The notes under the pieces are model-generated. The model saw nothing but the letters and a program-made list of their open reading frames with translations. It was not told where the DNA came from and searched no databases. A program made the position numbers and the translations under genes. Positions 28,958 through 42,054 of a stretch of DNA of 47,500 bases are shown in pieces. Within the stretch, counting starts at the first letter, position 1. The number at the start of each line of letters is the position of its first letter. Origin of the DNA: Neocallimastix lanati (nom. inval.) (lineage: Eukaryota; Neocallimastigomycota; Neocallimastigomycetes; Neocallimastigales; Neocallimastigaceae); NCBI GenBank assembly GCA_016946835.1, contig JACVTC010000010.1, forward strand, positions 267,501-315,000, in the 5' to 3' direction.

Positions 28958-30091
28958 AAATTTATTTTATATATAAATTTTTAAATAAAATATTTTAAAT
29001 AAAATATTTTAAATAAAAAAATTAAAATTAATTTTTATTTTTTTTACTTACCTAATTTCTTTATTTGCATTTGATATTTGATCTAAAGCCATTCTATACA
29101 TTTTTACTGCTTGAGGGTATTTTTTTTGTTCGAAATAAATATTACCCATATTTACACGAAGTCTTCCTGCTTGATTAAACATTTTATTTTTAACAATTAT
29201 GGTATAAGTATTTAATGCTTCATGGTACATCTTATTTGCATGATAACAATTTGCTAAAGTAAAAAGTGCACAATAAGTTAAATCTAAATTAAGTTGATCA
29301 CCAAAACCCATTTGTTCTCTTTGTTTCGCTAATAATCTTTCTTTCTTAGCGGCATCTTTTGCTTTTTCTAAAGCTAATTGAATATTTGGATTTGGTCCTG
29401 ATAAATTTAATGTACTTTCTTCAACAATTTGATTAATTTTTTTTTCTAACGTCTTTATTTGTTCTTCAGGTGTTGGTGAGGGAGGTTTTTCATTCGAACT
29501 TGATATATAACCTATTTTTATTTCATTAAAGACACATATAATTACGTAAAAAAAAAAATAATATAATTTTGTATTAAATCAATTTAGTTGACATAATTTA
29601 TTATTATTACTATTAACAATAAAGTTATATTTTTTTTTATAATTATAGGTATATTTATAATATATATTATAATATTATAATTAAAATGCTTTTTTTTTTA
29701 AATTTTTTTTAACTTTACCTGCTTGATTAAATGGATCAAATCCTCCATGTGATGTTGAGACATTTCCTTTTCCTTGACGTGAAAAACCTGCAGCACGTAC
29801 AGATGTCATTGGTCTTGCAGAATTAATACCTCCTCCCATTGATGTATTAAGTCTGTTTCGACTACTTGTTGAAGGAATAATTGGATCTTGACTAACATTT
29901 GTTCCAAGTCCAACTCCACCTATTCCTCCAATACCTCCAACATGATTTTCGATTCCTGTATTTTTATAACTTGATGTATAACTATTTGATCCTCTCGAAT
30001 TAAATGAATATAGATCATCATCCATTGATGTATTAAACATATTATTCATACTTCCTTTACTTTCTGATAAAGAAATATTGTTTGTTGACAT
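26018..30091 (-). CDS. IFT88: Intraflagellar transport protein IFT88 (TPR protein)
   Basis: Eleven phase-consistent exons: 30091-29719, 29511-29052, 28632-28523, 28350-28158, 28017-27831, 27700-27318, 27188-27038, 26884-26650, 26569-26366, 26270-26233 and 26077-26018; 797 aa against about 830 in animals. IFT88 is a core IFT-B subunit needed to build cilia and flagella. The N-terminal RPMTSVRAAGF and DPFNQAG motifs are IFT88 signatures. They are followed by LALEKAKDAAKKERLLAKQR, a first TPR block (LTYCALFTLANCYH, MGNIYFEQ), the CYFALGNSEKMKK segment, and a second TPR block including IPTDP, AIEWYN, KWQLMIASCYRRSGNY and NVECLRFLVR. The C-terminus is acidic, ending DDDVVALLPD. The N-terminal extension has a Gly/Ile/Val-rich run near residues 52-64. 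It ends about 320 bp from the convergent RasGAP stop. An intact IFT88 is strong evidence for a flagellated stage. Confidence 0.97.
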
Positions 30092-30276
30092 TTTCTCTAT
30101 CTTAAATTATATATTAAATTTTTATTATAATTGTTATATTCTTTTAGTGATAATTATTAATTCATATATATATATATTTAGTTTAATGAATATTTATATT
30201 TAAATCTATAAAAACTTCAATTAATTTAATTTCTATATTCTATATTATAGTTATTCTATAACAAAATTAAAAAATG

Positions 30277-30308
<32 letters not shown>

Positions 30309-30932
30309 TCGTATAAAAAATTAAATATAACTAATATTTGAAGGTAAATAAAAAATATTTTAAATTATTCATTTTATAATATCATTAAAATATATAACTA
30401 TTCTATTTTATTATTTTTCTTTTTTTTTTTACATTAGCAGTTTTTTACTTTCAATATTGCTTTTGCTTTTTATTTTTTATTTTACTTTTTTTTTTTTGAT
30501 AAAAAATATAACTCAAAATTTTTAAAGTTTTTACAAAAATATATTATTTAAAGTTTTTTTTGTTTTGATTTTTTAATTTTGACTTCACTGTTATTTGTTG
30601 TATAAAAACAAACTAAAATAATTTATTATACAATAAACTTTGACAATAAATCTATGATCCTTGAAATTTTTATTGTTATTAATTACAGCGTAATTTCATT
30701 ATATATATATGTATAAAATTATCTTCGATAAAATTTTAAAGAAGATTTTAAAGATATTAAGGTCGAAAAAAAAAAAATTTTTTTATGTTTTTAAATAAAT
30801 AAAAATAAATAAGATTTAACATTTAAGAAATAAAATATAAAGAAAAAATAAAAGAAACAAAGTTATAAAAGTAAATAAAGCAAACTCTATGCATTCTGCT
30901 TCATTTTTATAATTAAAACATTTTTATTTATA

Positions 30933-30966
<34 letters not shown>

Positions 30967-31385
30967 TTTTTTTTGTTTCTGAATTTTTAGAATTTTTTTA
31001 TTAAGTATATGACTACTAACTAAATACTTTTTATAAAAATATCTAATTATTATAACTACCATTATATAATACTATTATCATTAATACTATTATTATTATG
31101 ATTTTTTTTTTTTTTTCCAAATATTTTAATTATTAATCAAAACTTACTTTAGTACTACTTTTAATATCGTCATTACTTTTTTTTTAATTATATAATAATT
31201 ATATTAGTATTTTTACTTTTAAAAAAAAAATATTATTAATATTTTTATGAGATATTTAACAATAAACATACTTTTATAATTATATATGTTATTATTATTA
31301 TTATAACAATCTTTTATTTTGTTATTATCATTAAATATATTTCTTAAGTGTTATTATAATTATTATAACATTATAACAATTTTAT

Positions 31386-31425
<40 letters not shown>

Positions 31426-32010
31426 TATTATTATTGTAATTATTATTATTATTGTAATTATACCAATTTTGTGAATTGTTATTATTATAATTACCAATTT
31501 CATGTATCATTATATGTAATTATAAAAATCCTATATTAATATTACTATAGTTACAACAAACTGTCATATTTATTAACGTTATTATAACAAATTTTTATAT
31601 TATTTTTATTATTAATATTAAAATAAATTTATATTATTATTATTATTATAACATTTTTATTGTTATAATGATATATTATTATTTTTATTAAATCAACTTT
31701 TTTATAGAATTATACATAACCAAATTTTTATATTACTTTAATTATTATTATAATATTTTCTTTAATATTTAAAAAAATTTATATATTATTTATATAAACT
31801 TTATTATATATAAGAATGTATACATTAATTTATGTTTAATGCATTATTGAAATTTATTTAGATAATTAGATTTTTTTATTTCTGTAAAATATTTAATTAA
31901 AATAATAAATATAATTTTAATTTATAATAATTTATCCTATTTTTTTTTTTTTTTTGGTAATTTAAGGATGAAAGAGATTCCTATATTTTATTATAAAAAA
32001 TAAATAATAA
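30092..32010. other. Intergenic, IFT88 upstream region
   Basis: The 5' flank of IFT88 has an A run (about 30277-30305), T runs near 30420 and 30950-30974, and many ATT triplets interrupted by GTAATTATACC-like bits near 31430-31500. The latter look like a decayed ATT microsatellite. No coding stretch was found. Confidence 0.6.
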
Positions 32011-32290
32011 AGTCATACATAATGAGTACCCCTCTCCCATTATGACCATAACAGATATAACTGTTAAGTGTGATATGCCCCTAACATTCCTACATATATC
32101 TCCATTGACTACGAGCATCGGAGTAGGAACCGTTCATCCCTCCGGTGGGTGTAATCATTGGCGTGTGGACATATTATCATCAGTGCCTATGATTAAGTCG
32201 TAGCGTAGTATTACCGAGGCTAGGTCCAATATACTGCCAAGGGAAAGCCTTTTGGATACCACTGTGGTTTTATGATACTCCAGCATAGAA
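32011..32290. ncRNA. GC-enriched foldable island, possible structured RNA or element end
   Basis: About 280 bp whose base composition stands out sharply from the AT-rich flanks on both sides. It contains several inverted repeats: CATAATG/CATTATG (32018-32024 with 32038-32044), TAACAG/CTGTTA (32049-32054 with 32061-32066), TAATCAT-x-GGC with GCC-x-ATGATTA (32152-32162 with 32185-32195), CTACGA/TCGTAG (32109-32114 with 32198-32203), and GGT-CCAA with TTGG-AT-ACC (32223-32229 with 32252-32260). The last encloses an AAGG-GAAAG-CCTT hairpin. A palindromic CCACTGTGG follows at 32259-32267. No tRNA, 5S, U-snRNA, SRP or RNase P signature was recognised, so the class is open. A plus-strand frame of about 54 codons (32043-32197) also exists but lacks protein-family features. 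Other options are an LTR or the end of a transposable element, since a decayed coding region follows. Strand unknown. Confidence 0.45.
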
Positions 32291-32510
32291 ATTAATATAT
32301 TTTATTATATACATTATATACATTTGAATGCATATATATTATAATAAATAACGAAATAAAATATATATATATATATATAATATAAATCTTATGAAATAAA
32401 AGATCATAGCAAATAAATAAAATAATAATTGTAAATATTTTTAATTTATAGATAATACTTCATGCATGATGGCCTATAAAAATTTTTATTACAAAAGAAA
32501 TAAATTAATT

Positions 32511-32546
<36 letters not shown>

Positions 32547-32810
32547 AACTAGATTTTTATTATTTTAATGAAAGTATTAATATTGTTAAAAATATCTTAA
32601 GGTTTTAAATACTTTAATATAATTAAAATTAATAATCACAAAGCAAAATAAATAAAATAAATAAGTAAATACTACATTAATCATTTTGTGACTTAAATAA
32701 TTATATAAGAATTATATATAAAAGATAAGGGAAAAAGTTTCTAATAATAAATGGTATTATAAAATATATATTAAATATTTTAGTATAATACAGTAAATGA
32801 AAAAATATAT
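32291..32810. other. AT-rich spacer
   Basis: TA repeats at about 32359-32378 and 32517-32543 and A/T filler separate the GC island from the decayed coding region. No gene was seen. If the island is an LTR, this could be its AT-rich part. Confidence 0.5.
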
Positions 32811-33594
32811 TATAAATATATTATATAAAAATTGTATCCATTAAAAAAAAATATTAAAAATAAGCTATGATTGAATAAAGTTCTTGTGTGAATAAATTTA
32901 GATTTATCATAGCTAGTACCTTTAATGCCTTGCTTTGTAGCAATATTAAACCAATATATTTCAACAACATCACTAAATTTTGTGATATTTTTTATCTTGA
33001 TTTTTCTATAAAGAGTATGAGATTTTTTAGTCCAAAAAAAATTTATACATAGTATGAAAATCTTCAATAATATCGTTAATGATTAAATTAGATTTTGTCC
33101 ATTTATAAAAATACTTAGTTCTCATTGACCCACGGAAATCAGCAAAAGGGAAAATATGAAGGTCTTGAGAAAGGGAAAAAGTACTAATAATAGGATTTCT
33201 TTGTAATCTTTACAAGATAATACATTCTTTGATTTATTGATTTCTTTATTGATATTTTGAAATGAGCTATAACACTATGGCTTACCAGAATTAATTAAAT
33301 ATTGAATACTCCTATTATGAATTTTATTTGAACCAAGTAAATGGATATAACAATGGTCTTTACTGATAATATAAGATTGTAAAGCATGTTTTTAAAAAAT
33401 AAAGATACCTTATTATTCATTAGAAAATTGGAAAATGAAAATAAAAATATCCTTTTTTCATTATTCCAATCACTGACACTCCAGCTAGTACATGTTTTAA
33501 AGAAAACTGAGCTTGAAGAAAGATGTCTAGAGAAAAAAAATCATGTGTTATAGGATTGAGAAAGGCATATAATGGTTTAAAATTATTTTTAAAT

Positions 33595-33632
<38 letters not shown>

Positions 33633-33790
33633 TGGAATTTACTGAATTCATTAAGATATAAAGTCTTTAACAACAAGGTTTCTAATCAATTTACGATGTA
33701 TAAGGGAGCCTTTCAATACTTTAAAAAATGATACTATTAGTGCGTATTACTTAAAATCATTAACTTTAAAAAGCAATATAGGCCATGAAA
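32811..33790 (-). pseudogene. Decayed coding region, possibly a mobile element
   Basis: On the minus strand, protein-like segments appear in changing frames. One reads KVLKGSLIHRKLIRNLVV near 33730, with further segments near 33640-33480 and 33400-33180. A last one runs through PFADFRGSMRTKYFYKWTK into a frame open from 33067 to 32810 with SDVVEIYWFNIATKQG. Stops and frameshifts separate them, and a T tract (about 33598-33630) sits inside. The composition is clearly unlike the intergenic filler. I do not recognise the family: the motifs of reverse transcriptase, integrase and DDE transposases were not found. A degenerate transposon is the most likely explanation, given its position next to the GC-rich island. 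Confidence 0.45.
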
Positions 33791-34080
33791 TGGTGAATAT
33801 TTTTTACTAAAAGAAAAAAAAAGGTCAAATTGAGATTTTGTGGGTAAAAAAGGAAAAGAATTTAGTAATAACAAAAATAAAACAAGACAATATAGAAGAT
33901 GGTGATATTAAAAAACAGAGACATAGAAAAACTAAAAAAGGAAATAAAAGTAAATATATATAGAGAGAGAAAGAGAAAGAGAGAAAAGAAAATAAAAATA
34001 AAAAAAATAAAAAAAAATAAATAAATATACTTATACTTTATATATATAAAATATTTACTTATACTTAGAGTAAATTTCAA

Positions 34081-34356
34081 ATGTTGAATTTAAGTTTTAT
34101 AAAGTATTGTATAATTTACTCTATACAGCAAAGAAGAAGAGATATATGTAAAAATACACCATTAACAAAATTAACAAATACTGATGATTTATTATCTGAT
34201 AAATGTAATTATTTAATTAAATATATAAATTAAATAAATTTCATTTAATTTTAAATTTAAAATGACTTTCAATTATATATATCATATTTCATATAATTTT
34301 TATATTAATATATATATATATATATATAATTAATATTTATATACATTTTTTTTTAA

Positions 34357-34410
<54 letters not shown>

Positions 34411-34825
34411 ATATTTCAAATGTAATAAATAATAAAATTTCTTTTTTGAAATTAGCATTTTTCTTTATATATATATTATCTTTATAAAATAAAAATTAAA
34501 ATAAACTATAAATAATTTAAATATACTTTATATAATAAAAATTATGAATTAGAATAGAGAATTTTACATTGGTATAATATATATATATATATATATATAT
34601 TTATTATAATTATTATTGCTTAATTATATTTAATATTCCATTATCAAAATATTGTTTTTTTTTTTTTTATATGTATTGTATATTAATTATCAAACATTTA
34701 ATTATGAATATAAAAATTCTCTAAAATAAGTTTTTGAATTTGATACTGAAGAATCTTCTTTTAATACAATAACTATTCAAAATCAAAGAGTAATTCTTAA
34801 TTTGTTTGACGACCTTTCATTTTGA
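34081..34825 (+). CDS. Possible small two-exon gene, unknown product
   Basis: Exon 1 (34081-34204) starts at ATG and exon 2 (34731-34825) ends at TGA. A GT..AG intron of 526 bp, containing a 52-base A run, joins them in phase 1 to give 72 aa. The two parts look alike in style: basic/polar IQQRRRDICKN then TNTDDLLSDK in exon 1, and FDTEESSFNTI then ILNLFDDLSF in exon 2. Both show coding-like codon use against very AT-rich surroundings. I do not recognise the family. The intron is longer than most here and the start is unsupported, so the model could be wrong or incomplete. Confidence 0.35.
34358..34409. repeat. Poly-A tract, 52 bases
   Basis: An uninterrupted A run inside the putative intron of the small gene. 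It is the longest A run in the window. Confidence 0.95.
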
Positions 34826-35014
34826 AATATCAAATTTATATAATATTTATCTAATAAAATAAATTAATAACATAAAAGATAAGCAAAAGAAGAAATAGTA
34901 ATAACAGAATATATAAAAAATTGAAAATTGCATTAATAATAATAAATAAATAAATAATGATGGTAATAATAATAATTATTCTACAACAATAATAATATAT
35001 AATAATAATTATTC

Positions 35015-35047
<33 letters not shown>

Positions 35048-35272
35048 TCAATAGAAAAAAAAAATAATTATAAAATAAAAATAATTCAATGATAAAAAAA
35101 ATGTATTGCTTTTATTGCTTAAATTAAAATTATATATTTATTATAATCTATATAGAAAAAAGAGTTTATATAAAAAAAATCATTAATATATATAATAATA
35201 ATGATAAAAATAATATTTAATATCTTACATGTTGCTGTTGTAATATCATAAAAAATTTTTAATTTTTTATTA

Positions 35273-35303
<31 letters not shown>

Positions 35304-35420
35304 TATTTTTTTTTTTTTTTTTTTTGGGGGGGGATTATCAAAAATATCAAATATATACATATTTTATACAGTGTAAATATCTATTAATATTATAATCATT
35401 TCTATATATTAAATTTTTCT
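34826..35420. other. Intergenic with ATT/AAT arrays and T/G run
   Basis: Contains an AAT array (about 35017-35048), an ATT array (about 35274-35303), and a T tract followed by eight G (about 35307-35334). The G run is striking in such AT-rich DNA. This is the convergent 3' flank of the possible small gene and the TPX2-like gene. No coding signal. Confidence 0.6.
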
Positions 35421-37378
35421 TTAAATATTATTTAAATATGAAAGTATAGGTTTTGTATGAATGATAGTTTTATTGAACTGTTTCTTTATCAATTCTTCTT
35501 CACATAACTTTAATTATAATGATAATATTTATTATTGTTGTAACGATATTTAGTTTTGTTTTAATAAATAATATATTAAAAAATACGTATATAGTGTTTT
35601 AATAATAAAAAAAAATTTTTTTTTAAAAATAAAATATTTTTATATAAAACATTTTTATATTAAAATTTATAAATAATACATATATATATAATAATTTCAA
35701 AATAAAAAAAAATTTAACATAACTATAAATTCTATATCTTACTTTTTTATACTCTTCCTGTTGTTGTTTGATATTTTCAATTTCTTTTGCTTTTTCTTTC
35801 AATTGATTTATATATTTAATCCATTCTTCAGCTCTTATACTTGTTCCAAATTTTATTTCTTTAAATTCGGTTAAAGGTTTATTTGATTTTGTGATAGTAA
35901 ATGGAATTTTTAATATATTTATAGGAGATTTTGCAACAATACCTCTTTTTTCTGTAATTAAAGTAAATGGAACTATTTGTACTTTATTTTGAGATATAGA
36001 TTTTGTCTTTTTTGGTTTTCTCTATATATATTGATTTATATTAACGAAAATTTTATATATTTAATAATATTATATATAATTTTATATATAATTATGTATA
36101 AAGTTACATTTTTGTTAGGATTTGGATGTGCAATAAATTGACGTAACCGTTCAGATTCCTTTTTTTCTTTTTGAATTTTTTCTTTAAATTTTAATATTTT
36201 CTTTCTAGAAATATCATCTCCAGGTAAATGAAATGGCTTAAATGGTATGGATTGTAGTGATAGGTTATGATTATGAGAAGTCTTTTTTTTAAAAATTTTT
36301 TTATCATGTTGTGGAATTGAATTAATGGTATAATTATTTTTATTTGGTTTTTCATAAAAAGTCTCTTTTGTACTTTGTGTTGAATATTTTAATAATTTCC
36401 TTGTTAAATTGGGTGACTGTGGCATAGTTAATAATTTTTTTTCACATTCTGGAATTCCTGTTGTTTTATGAAATATCTAAATGTAAAAAGTTATTCAGTA
36501 TGTAAATATTAATGATAATTATATTATTTAATAGTATTTATTTGTTACTTTATTAAATAAAATAGTTTACTTTAGTATTCAAAGGAAGGGCATGAAATTT
36601 TGGTTGTTTCTCAAATTCTTCAAGTTCTTGTTCTTCATGACTTTTATATCTTTTAATGTTTTTTGAATTATATATATACAAAAATTAGCGTGTTAATGTA
36701 TGAATAAATACTGGTATAAGTGATATTAAATATGATTTATATATAAACATTGAAGGTCTAGCTCTATATTTTGTTAACAATTTTGGAGAGCAAGGAATAG
36801 TTACTCTTCTTTTGTTGTTAAAAGATTTAAATATTGTTGAATTCTATTAGATAAAAAAGAAAAAATTAAAAAAAAAAAAAAAAAATAATAATATTGAAAA
36901 AGATATTATTAAAAATATTAATTCTTTTTTAAAAATAATTTGATTTTAATACTAATATATTAATAATTCTGTTTTTTCTCCACAAATATTCTATTGTAAT
37001 TTTTTATTATATAAATTTCATTAATAATTGTTTTTTATTATTTTTTTTATAAAAGAAAGGAATATATAAAGATTTATATTCAATAGTAATTATATCAATT
37101 ACATTCGATACGTTATTAGTTTATTATGTAATATTATAAAACAATAAGCATCTAATTATGCTTTAATATTAACTATTTTTATTTATATATTTTTAGAACT
37201 TCTTTCTCAAAAATATTTTTTATATAATTATTATTATTAATTTACCTTTGACATTACTTTTTTAGTTTTTATACCTAATGAATTTTTTTCAATTTCTTTT
37301 ATAAGAAAGTCTTTTCCACTATTAAAATATAAATTTGATTTATTTAAATTCTCACTATCTTTTTTTCTTTTTAAGTCA
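35421..37378 (-). CDS. TPX2: TPX2-like spindle assembly protein (5' end not found)
   Basis: Six phase-consistent exons: 37378-37246, 36843-36749, 36649-36571, 36476-36108, 36021-35743 and 35507-35421, coding 347 aa. The first listed exon begins mid-codon, so at least one 5' exon is missing; nothing convincing was seen up to 38731. TPX2 binds microtubules, activates Aurora A and nucleates spindle microtubules. Family-like elements in order: VTIPCSPKLLTKYRARP, EEQELEEFEKQPKFHALPLN, a second TMPQSPNL box, KPFHLPGDDIS followed by a charged helix, PFTLITEKRG, a Lys/Glu/Gln coiled-coil-like helix, and a C-terminal KKQ..HTKPI end. The CSPKLLTK box and the FKA-like Pro-rich repeats are characteristic of the TPX2 family. 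Shorter than vertebrate TPX2 (about 750 aa). The family assignment is good but rests on short motifs in Lys-rich sequence. Confidence 0.83.
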
Positions 37379-38323
37379 CTAGAAAAATGTTAATACAAAT
37401 ATTTATTCATTGTATTTTTTTTTAAAAAAAAAAAAAAAAAAAAATTAATATAAATTTCTTTTTCATTATTAATGAAAATATTATTAATTACATCATAATA
37501 TATTTTTCAAAGCTTATAACTTTATAATAAAAAAATGATAATTTTTACTTTTAATAAAAAATTTTTTTATTTATTAAAATTTAAAATTTATATAATATAT
37601 ATAATATTTAATTTTTTAAAAAAAAATTAGGCTTTAATAGTGCCAAAATCATTAATTAATTTTTGTTTATTTATTTAATAAATAAAAAATGGATGTATCA
37701 CTAATTAATATAAATAAAATTTTTAAATTAAATATATTAAATTTAACAAATAAAGCAATATGAAAAAAATTACAAAAATATCAACAATTAAAAATGATAT
37801 TGAAATTTGAAAAATTATTTTTTATAATCAAAAGAATAATTTTTGTAAAATATAAAATATTTATCATTTACAAAATAATTGAATAAAAATTTAAATATAA
37901 AATATTGAGTTAAAATTTTTTTTTCTTCTATCAATAATTTAAAATACATACATTTATTTTTATTTTTATTTATTTATTTATTTATTATCAAAATAAATAT
38001 TCATTATTATTATTATTATTGTTATTTTTTTTTTTAAATAATCAATTTGATTTGTTCTTATTTAATCATTTATATTAAATATATATTTTTATTTTTATTT
38101 TTATTTTTATTTTTTTTTTGAACTTTTGGAGGTATTATATTTTTTTTATAAAAAAATAAACTAAATAAAAAAAAAAAAAAAAAAAAGGAAAATATATATA
38201 AATTTGATTTAATTTTGTATTAATATTTTATTTACTATGCTTTTTTTTTTTTTTTTGTTTTTAAATAACTATTATTATTTAATAATTATTTCTCAATTAA
38301 TTTTTTATTTTTTATTTTGTTGC

Positions 38324-38374
<51 letters not shown>

Positions 38375-38731
38375 TTGTTTTGTTTTGTTTTGTTTTGTTT
38401 TGTTTTATTTTAATTTATTTTATTTTATTTTTTTTTTTTTTTATTTTTTCGCTTTTTTGTTTGTTTGCTTGTATAATTTTTGATATTTACTTTGTTTATT
38501 AGTTATGTAATTTTTTAAGTAAAATTTTTTACATATATTTTGAAATATGGATTTAATAATTTATAGGTTTTTTCATTTGATTAAAACATAATATAATAAA
38601 TTTATATAACATTATCTATTAAAATATAATAATAAAAAAAAATTAATATCAATAATATTAAAACAATTAAAACAATTATATTTAGTCATATTTTGTAAAT
38701 TATTAAAAAATAAATATCAATTAAAAATTTA
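37379..38731. other. Intergenic between TPX2-like and RPN11
   Basis: Both flanking genes are on the minus strand, so the missing TPX2 first exon and its promoter should be here. I see only A and T tracts, a TTTTTA repeat near 38087-38117, an ATT array (about 38325-38374) and a TTTTG pentamer array (about 38375-38404). No ATG exon ending in the required phase stands out. Confidence 0.55.
38325..38404. repeat. ATT array joined to TTTTG pentamer array
   Basis: About 16 ATT triplets run directly into six TTTTG units. Non-coding. Confidence 0.9.
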
Positions 38732-40985
<2,254 letters not shown>

Positions 40986-42054
40986 TATATATAAGCAGCA
41001 CTTTTATTTAAAATGTAAAAAAATTGAAATATAGAATATATATATTATTAAAATTTGAAACGTTAATAATTTACCTATCTTTATTTATTATATTTTTATT
41101 TGTTATTATTATTATTATTATTAGTATTAGTATTAGTATTATAATTATTATTATTATTATAGTTCATTTCTTAATTTATTTTATCTTCTTATTTTTATTT
41201 TATTTTATTCCAATAGTTGAATAAATTTACATAAATTATAAATAACTAACTAAATACAATTATTAAGTATATTTGTAATATATTAATATAAATATTTTCA
41301 ATTTCATTACCTCTTTTATATACTAATATTTTGAAATTTCTTATTTTTTAATATTTTAATTATTTAAGAATAAAAACAAAAAACAAATATTAAATAATTA
41401 AAATTTAATAATAATTATTTAATTTAAAAAAAAAATAATTAATAATATTGAAATTATTAATAATTTATATATACATATTTCAAAAAAAAAATTTTTTTAA
41501 TCTTTAATATTTTTCTGTTAACATATATTTATTTTATATTAACATATATATATACATGCACATGATATTCACTTTATTTATAAATAAATTATATATTATT
41601 TTAATATTATTATTGGTATATTTTCATGTATCAGAAATATGATTGGCAACTTTCTATATTTTATTAATAAATTTTCTTTTTTTTTTTTTTTTTTTTAATT
41701 TTATTCAAAAAAAAAAAAAAAAAAAAAAAATAATATATATATATTAAGTAGTATATATATATTTATATTAAAATATCTTTTCAAAAAAATATATCTATTT
41801 ATATATATTGAATTAAATTATTCTTAAAATCTTCAATATTTAAATTGCAAAATTAATTTATTGGTTTATCTTCGTTTTTTTTTTTTTTTTTTAAACATTT
41901 CAAAGAAAAATAGTAAATTAAAAGTTATTGTCAATACCCAATTATATTTATATTAAACATTTTATAATTCAACATAACATTAAATTATATTAATTATCTT
42001 CATTTAAAAATAATAAAATTTACACGAATTCATAAAATTTAAAGTAACATTAAA
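40986..42054. promoter_or_regulatory. Divergent intergenic region of RPN11 and PWP2
   Basis: About 1.07 kb between two start codons pointing apart. It must hold both promoters. Seen: ATT/AGT triplets near 41106-41160, a T tract (about 41678-41696) followed closely by an A tract (about 41707-41731), and a second T tract near 41875-41892. No element such as a proteasome-associated control element was found. The ORF-sized stretch at 41024-41224 is simple-sequence translation. Confidence 0.5.

Noticed and set aside
32101-32135. Weak B-box-like GGTTCCTACTCC on the minus strand of the GC island
   Set aside because: Spacing and bases do not match the tRNA consensus well and no A box or cloverleaf is present.
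32160-32190. CTGATGA on the minus strand of the GC island, suggesting a hammerhead ribozyme
   Set aside because: No GAAA follows at a suitable distance after a stem II, and no matching cleavage-site helix was found.
33862-34080. Phe/Ile/Tyr-rich minus frame of 72 codons
   Set aside because: Simple AT sequence read as hydrophobic residues; no acceptor or motif, and no continuation.
38317-38502. Poly-Tyr/Phe plus frame
   Set aside because: Created by the ATT and TTTTG arrays.
41024-41224. Ile-rich hydrophobic plus frame upstream of PWP2
   Set aside because: Simple-sequence translation in the RPN11/PWP2 promoter region, with no splice link to PWP2.
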